From positions 49,961,795-50,025,794 of the forward strand of contig NC_089498.1 in the NCBI RefSeq assembly GCF_036850765.1: a stretch of 64,000 nucleotides of DNA, read 5' to 3'. Below the pieces are notes generated by a model that worked only from the letters and a program-made list of their open reading frames with translations, had not been told where the DNA came from and did no database searches. The position numbers were made by a program, and so were the translations under genes. Position 1 is the first letter of the stretch. Each line of letters opens with the position of its first letter. Positions 59,265-64,000 of the stretch are shown here, piece after piece. Origin of the DNA: Saccopteryx bilineata (lineage: Eukaryota; Chordata; Mammalia; Chiroptera; Emballonuridae).

Positions 59265-60539
59265 GAGAGTGGAAGGAATTCTTGATGCAAGCAGGGAAGG
59301 AGCATTAAAATTTCACTGACATAAAAAGCTACTAAATGCCACAGTAGATTGTCATTTAGAATTCTACAGAAATTAATCAAATGAAACAGGCTTAAAATGT
59401 AAGTGATTTTCATTTGACAATATTTTAAAATATATTTCAATACTGAGATTCTCCCATTTTAAAATCATTCCTATAAATGGTAGATAGATCCTGGACAGTC
59501 TCCCTTTTCAAATTGATGCCACCTCCCTCCTGAACCCTCCTTTGCTGGTTCAGTGTTGTTCCCCTGAAACCACAGAGCCCCCACTCCCTTTCCCATGCCG
59601 CTCAAGACTATATACTTCCAGCTCCTGCATGGCCCCTTCACTATCGTTGCCCAGTTCTTGCGTTTTCATCTCTCCCCTGGTCCACCACAAACACATCTTA
59701 AAGATATTGCAATAATAAGCATTATATCATCATCATCATCATCATCATCATAGTAATAATACAATTATACATTACTAATATATTACATTAATAATACATT
59801 ACTGCTTATAGTCGTAAACATTTATTGAGCATCTACTGTGTGCCAAGCCCAAGTTTATCTAAGAGAATCAATCCATTGAGTAACCACCATAATCACCGGG
59901 GCTTGCAGTGTGGTCAAGATGAGTGTTCAGCAGTCAGACTGCTGGTTGGGACCTTAATAAGGCTTGCAGACCACCTCCGGTGTGGTCCAAATTCTGTCGA
60001 CAACGCTCCTTGAGTCTGTAATTACTGCTGCCATATTTAAGGATATGAAATTTACAGAAGCCCTTATTGCTAAGTGGAAAAGGAACTTCTGTCTTTGGCA
60101 AGTCCTGTATTTCCCATAAAGGGGATGTCTTAGATTGATTCTGGACAAAACTGAGCCTCCTCAAAACAATCCCCTCATCTTACTGCAAGGCGAGGATTCT
60201 CCCATGGCTGAACTTGAGGTAACACCAGATGCCAGCAGGGAGATGAATTAAGCTAAGGGTTAAATTCTGCTAGTGTAGAAAAGCAATTTCCTCCAGTAAA
60301 TCTAGATAATTGCAGTTTCCTCTATGAAAGTCTGTCATTAAAGTCCACTACAAGGAGAGTCAGTGGACAAAGTTCCAACGACTGTCGCTGACGTGTACCC
60401 AGCGACCAGATCGAGCAGAACCGGAGTCAGCTCAGCTCGGATATCCTACAGAAGAAAAGGCAGGTCTGGAAAAGCTCTAGGGGAAGAAGAATTTCTTATC
60501 TATGGTCCTTTCTATTGCTTGGGACCTACTCTGCAAGTT
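59265..60539. other. intron 1 sequence next to exon 1
   Basis: Mostly unique. (ATC)n lies at 59727-59752 and a MIR/L2-type end (attgagcatctactgtgtgc) at 59820-59850. 60360-60470 is CpG-richer and includes a CRE-half-like tgacgtgt near 60390; function unknown. Confidence 0.5.
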
Positions 60540-60836
60540 TTAGATGTCCAGCCAGGGCGTGGCCACTAAAAGGGGCGTAGTAAGTTCCTCAAGGCGCGGG
60601 GCAGAGGGGACCGGCGGGCGAGGGCTGCCGCGGGAGTCCCGGCGGAGCCTACCCCTCCAGCCCTCCCTTCTCCGCGCACTGCTCTCCCTCCTCCTCCTCC
60701 TCCTCCCCCGGCGCCCAAGCCTCGGTGCCGCGGCTGCTCGCCTCCTCCCGGGAAGGGTGAGTGAGATCCAGTGGCCCGGGAGGTTCGGCGCCCGCGGGTT
60801 GGAGGGGAGGAGGAAGGCAGGCGACTCGAAGCCTAC

Positions 60837-60863
60837 CGTCTTCTGCTTCTTGACCCCCGACAT
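60837..60863 (-). CDS. PAPSS2: PAPSS2 coding exon 1 (start codon)
   Basis: The minus strand encodes MSGVKKQKT, nine codons, followed by a GTAGGC donor at 60836-60831. Human PAPSS2 begins MSGIKKQKT, so the start is set by homology. The ATG at 60863-60861 has A at -3, a good initiation context, and sits inside a CpG island. The frame stays open for 123 codons upstream, to an ATG at 61232, but that reading is GC-rich promoter sequence with no family resemblance, so I treat it as non-coding. The exon ends in phase 0. The next exon is 50 kb away, a long first intron as in the human gene. The lysine-rich start is typical of PAPS synthases, ahead of the kinase fold. Confidence 0.95.
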
Positions 60864-60940
60864 GCTGGCTGGCTGCGGCGGCGCCCGGCGCGCTGGGACT
60901 CGGAGCCCGGCCCCTGGCAGCGGAGACGCTAAGACGCACA

Positions 60941-60950
60941 GATGGCGGTG
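60941..60950 (+). promoter_or_regulatory. YY1-type ATGGCGG element
   Basis: GATGGCGGTG matches the core ATGGCGG bound by YY1, usually found just downstream of the transcription start of CpG-island genes. It lies about 80 nt upstream of the PAPSS2 ATG, consistent with a position in the 5' UTR. Binding is inferred. Confidence 0.45.
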
Positions 60951-60989
60951 GCGGCGGCAGCAGCTGCTGCCGGACTCCGGCGAAGGGGG

Positions 60990-60999
60990 TATAAAAAGG
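60990..60999 (+). promoter_or_regulatory. TATA-box-like TATAAAAAGG, plus-strand orientation
   Basis: A full TATAAAAAGG lies in the centre of the CpG island, pointing away from PAPSS2. On the minus strand the same bases read CCTTTTTATA, an inverted TATA. It could position either the PAPSS2 start, about 30 nt left near 60960, or a divergent start near 61025. Which is used is inference. Confidence 0.5.
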
Positions 61000-61504
61000 C
61001 TCCGCAGACACGTCGCACTTCCCTTGACCAGCCCCCTCCTCCTACTCCTCCTCCTGCCGCGCTCCTCTCCGCCCCGTCGGCTCCGCCAGCAGCGCCCAGC
61101 CCAGGGGACCCGGCCGCCGCCTGGGCGGAGTCCCGCCCAGCTCCCTACTCGCGGGAGCGGCTCGGCCAGCTCCTGTGGGTCCGAGTCAGGACCTTGCAGC
61201 ACGTGGGGCAGACCTGCGGGCCAGGCGCTCATTCCCGATCAAATTCAGCCTTTTCTTTCTCTGTGCCAGCGGGTCCCAGAGCATCCTCCAGCTCTCGCCT
61301 TGCCCCTGCGCCTCTTCAAGGAAGCCTTCTAGCCACTGGGACCAGAGAGCTTACTTAGTCAAGGGCAAGGATGCTTGAAACCGCCAGACTTGTCATGGTC
61401 CTCAGCGGGCACCGACGCCCAGCTTGCCTTCATTTGCAGTACTAACAGAAACAGTTGACTGCTCCTCACTCTACACTGCTGAGCTTTGCTTTAAAGCACA
61501 TACG

Positions 61505-61524
61505 CCCCCCCCCCCCCCCCCCCC
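61505..61524 (+). repeat. poly-C tract (20 bp)
   Basis: Twenty consecutive C residues followed by GCGCGCG bases, about 270 bp upstream of the CpG island. The G-rich strand could form a G-quadruplex. The length is likely polymorphic or error-prone in assembly. Confidence 0.9.
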
Positions 61525-61529
61525 GCGCG

Positions 61530-61800
61530 CCAGACATTGAGTCCTACATTCTCTTCATTTTTACAAATGAAGCAATTGAGGCTTTCAGATCTTCTCAAGG
61601 TGGTATCTCACGTGAGAGGCTTCAGAGCCAAGTTGTCAGCATCGACAGTCCAGACTTCCTATGATGACGATAAAATCATTAGTCGCGTGGCTTGCCTGTG
61701 TAGTATGGTGCTAAGGGTTTATATACATTCACTCCTTTGGAGCTCACAACACTTCCCTGTGTTACAGATGGGCCAGCTGAGGAACCGCTCCTCGGCCCCT
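61530..61800 (-). repeat. two MIR fragments upstream of PAPSS2
   Basis: catttttacaaatgaagcaa and ttgaggctttcagatcttct (61530-61650), then gtgctaagggtttatataca and acagatgggccagctgagga (61695-61800), both minus MIR order. Confidence 0.65.
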
Positions 61801-62559
61801 GGCAAAACCAAGTAAGCCGGGCCAGCACCAGAAGACTGCCAGTGGTAGCCCAGTAACTTGTTTCAGTCCATCCCACAAAGTATTCCTATAGTATTTCTGT
61901 GTATGGCAACTAGCATGGACCCCATGGGAAAGAGTAAAAGGAAACCCAAGGTGAGAAGGCTTAAGACTAGACCGCAAGGCTCTAAGATTTTGTCAGAGAA
62001 CAACATGAGACGACAACTCTCTTAAAGAAGCCAAATGTCTGGGACAAGCTGTGGAAAGAAGCTGTGATTAGTGACAGGCGCCTTGAGGGCAATAACTGGG
62101 TCTCACACTCACACCGCTTTGTATTTTAACTCCTTGCACAATGTCACAAAGATAACACTAGGGTAGTACCGAGAAAGGAACCGGAAGATACACAGGAGTC
62201 ACACTGCTCATTCCAGCCTTGGCCTGCCTTCTGTGAAGTGGCTGGAGAAGCCGCTCTAAAGCGGTGAGGGATGCAACCTCTCCTTCATACCTCCTTGTAT
62301 TTCTGGAAGACCGCCAGATTTCCAGACAGACACCTGAGGATCTGGGTGTTCACTGCCTGCCCTTCTCCATGGGAAGGTGGGAAAGAAAATAAATAAGGAG
62401 TCAAAAACTTAGAAGGCAGCCTACATGTTTTTACAGCGTTGAAATGTCAGTATATTTATTTTCTTTCTCATTTTGTGTAAACTGCCACCACTCCTTTCAA
62501 CTGTGAGCAGCTGGAGGGCAAATACTGGGTTTGGATTTCTGTATTGCACATGAGCTAGT
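61801..62559. other. upstream flank
   Basis: Nothing recognised. Confidence 0.5.
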
Positions 62560-62752
62560 ACATTTAAAAAAAAAATTATTGATTGATTTTAGAGAGAGAG
62601 AAAGGTTGAGAGTAAGAGAAACATCAACTTGTTGTTCTACTTATTTATTCATTCATTGGTTGATTCTTGTATGTGCCCTGACCAAGGATCGAACCCACAA
62701 CTTTGGGGTATGGGTATGATGCTCTAACCAACTGAGCTACCAGGCCAGGGCT
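62560..62752 (-). mobile_element. tRNA-derived SINE, type D
   Basis: Minus orientation: head GCCCTGGCCTGGTAGCTCAG at right, gaccaaggatcgaacccaca B-box region, (GA)-rich tail at left. Confidence 0.88.
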
Positions 62753-64000
62753 TACAATTTTATTTTATGTGGTTTAAACAGTAATGTCCCATTCTAATTT
62801 CATTGGAAAAAGACTTTTGGGTCAGTTCCAACCATATCTTGGACCCTGCCAGATGCTGCCCTAAGAGAAAAAGTAAATTAAATGCGGATGAACAAGTAGC
62901 AATTGGCATAATTGTTGTATTTTTTTTCATATTGCCTTAAAAAAAAAACCCGTGTTCTTGAAACAGAAGAAAGTTAAAGGCAAATCCCCAGGGTTAGTTC
63001 CTTGTATTTTCTAAACGGGCAGTGGAACACGGTGCTGAGAAGTAATCTGAACCAAGTTACTGGTTGGGCAGAGTTGAGACTCAAGCCCGGGCCAGCTCTG
63101 TGCACGGCATCACTCGGGCTCTAGGTCAACTATTTCAAGACCCCATGATAATTGTAAATTAGACTGTTTATCTTGTTTTAGATTTGATTAATTCTCAAAT
63201 AGTACTTTGGAACTGATATTATTTTACTGCTTCCAAAGACTTGTGAAATAAGAGGCCTGAGCTCCCTTGGACCAAGTTGTGGGCTGTTTACGATACTTGA
63301 ATGTCACACATCATCAGTTTAGTTGTAATGCATCATGGCAACTCACTGAAAAGTAGAATAATCATTCATTTTTACTTTCCCAGGGTTTTTCTTTTAAAGG
63401 GAATGTCTTGAATTCTTTTTCATCTCACTGTCCTGAGAGAGGACATTCTTCCTAAAAGGATTTGAGCAACAAGCAGCTGCATTTTTGGAGTCTATGATTC
63501 TGGCACATCAGAAGTGGGAGAAGACGCATTCAGGGGAAAGGAGGAAGTGTTGAGGTTCATCCTTTCATTTGGACACACTCTCCATAACTTTCTCAGTAGT
63601 GTTCCCTCCAAGATGCCAGTGTGAGACACCGTGGCTGGCACTGATTGTACCAACTCAATCCTTGAGACTCCTCACAACATTTGCATGAAGGTTTTTTTTT
63701 TCTTATTATTTTCTTCCTTCCAAGAACTGATTTGGCTTTCATAATAAACTTAATGAGGTAGTGATTATGACTTAGTCCTTTTATTGTTCAGGAAAGATGA
63801 AATCAGTCATCTCACTCAAATAAATGAGGGAAACACATATACAAAGAATACAAGTGTTGGTGAAACGTTTCTGCTACAGGTTCCCCAACACATTTCCTTG
63901 GGGGTGGGAGGGCTCATCACATTTTAGGGGACCTAGCTTGGAGGCACCACCCCTGGATGACTATTCCAAAGAAATGCAGCTACATTGCCCCCTAGTGGTT
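62753..64000. other. upstream flank
   Basis: No gene or repeat recognised. In the human genome MINPP1 lies farther upstream of PAPSS2; no exon of it is visible here. Confidence 0.5.

Larger units (their letters stand above)
60540..61235 (-). promoter_or_regulatory. PAPSS2: PAPSS2 CpG-island promoter and 5' UTR
   Basis: About 700 bp are very GC- and CpG-rich, in sharp contrast with AT-rich DNA on both sides, and contain the start codon at 60863. This is the normal form of a housekeeping-type mammalian promoter. GC boxes in opposite orientations stand at 61123-61128 and 61132-61138 (possible Sp1/KLF sites), and GGGCGTGG occurs at 60556 on the intron side. The transcription start cannot be fixed from sequence. 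A 5' UTR of roughly 100-150 nt, starting near 60960-61010, would place the ATGGCGG element inside the UTR. Open frames of 230-262 codons across the island come from its GC richness and are not genes. Confidence 0.85.

Noticed and set aside
60540..61332. Open frames of 230 (minus) and 262 (plus) codons
   Set aside because: Chance frames in a CpG island. Only the nine codons ending at 60837 have homology, to the PAPSS2 N-terminus.
61379..64000. An upstream neighbouring gene such as MINPP1
   Set aside because: I looked for coding exons on both strands and found only MIR, a type D SINE and unique sequence.

Overview
The window is vertebrate nuclear DNA, almost certainly from a bat. It holds the 5' half of one protein-coding gene, PAPSS2 (3'-phosphoadenosine 5'-phosphosulfate synthase 2), on the minus strand. 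Everything else I can recognise is intron, flanking DNA and interspersed repeats. The bat assignment rests on many young tRNA-derived SINEs of chiropteran type and several non-autonomous hAT transposons with intact 8-bp target duplications, over a background of old mammalian MIR, L2, MER5A and MER20. The SINEs do not look like the Rhin-1 SINE I remember from horseshoe bats. A non-rhinolophid bat, perhaps an emballonurid, is a tentative guess.

Layout, in gene order from right to left: 61.4-64.0 kb is upstream flank. A CpG-island promoter and coding exon 1 lie at 60.54-61.23 kb, with the ATG at 60863. Intron 1 covers 10660-60836 (50.2 kb). Exons 2 to 7 are at 10542-10659, 6884-7119, 5351-5489, 4704-4822, 4464-4577 and 1408-1519. 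The seven coding exons total 865 nt and read without frameshift or stop as 288 codons plus one base. They cover the whole APS kinase domain, the linker and the start of the ATP sulfurylase domain. Exons for the rest of ATP sulfurylase must lie beyond the left edge. Every junction is GT-AG and reading phase is kept.

The enzyme is bifunctional. Its C-terminal ATP sulfurylase makes APS from ATP and sulfate, and its N-terminal APS kinase phosphorylates APS to PAPS, the sulfate donor for sulfotransferases.

The introns are a layered repeat record. The oldest layer is MIR, L2, L1M, MER5A and MER20. Above it are two probable LTRs, four SINE types (called A to D here) and hAT and pogo-like MITEs. Two 5'-truncated L1 copies of one family are probably among the youngest insertions. 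Nesting is visible at 13.1-14.5, 16.0-16.85, 20.25-20.96, 23.4-23.8, 37.3-38.2, 38.85-39.4 and 51.4-52.4 kb. No second gene, RNA gene, CRISPR array or new multi-gene system is supported. The best leads are locus-specific: a SINE beside the exon 4 splice acceptor, apparent absence of the donor used for the human PAPSS2b isoform, substitutions at residues shared by the human PAPSS paralogs, and a divergent TATA motif in the promoter.
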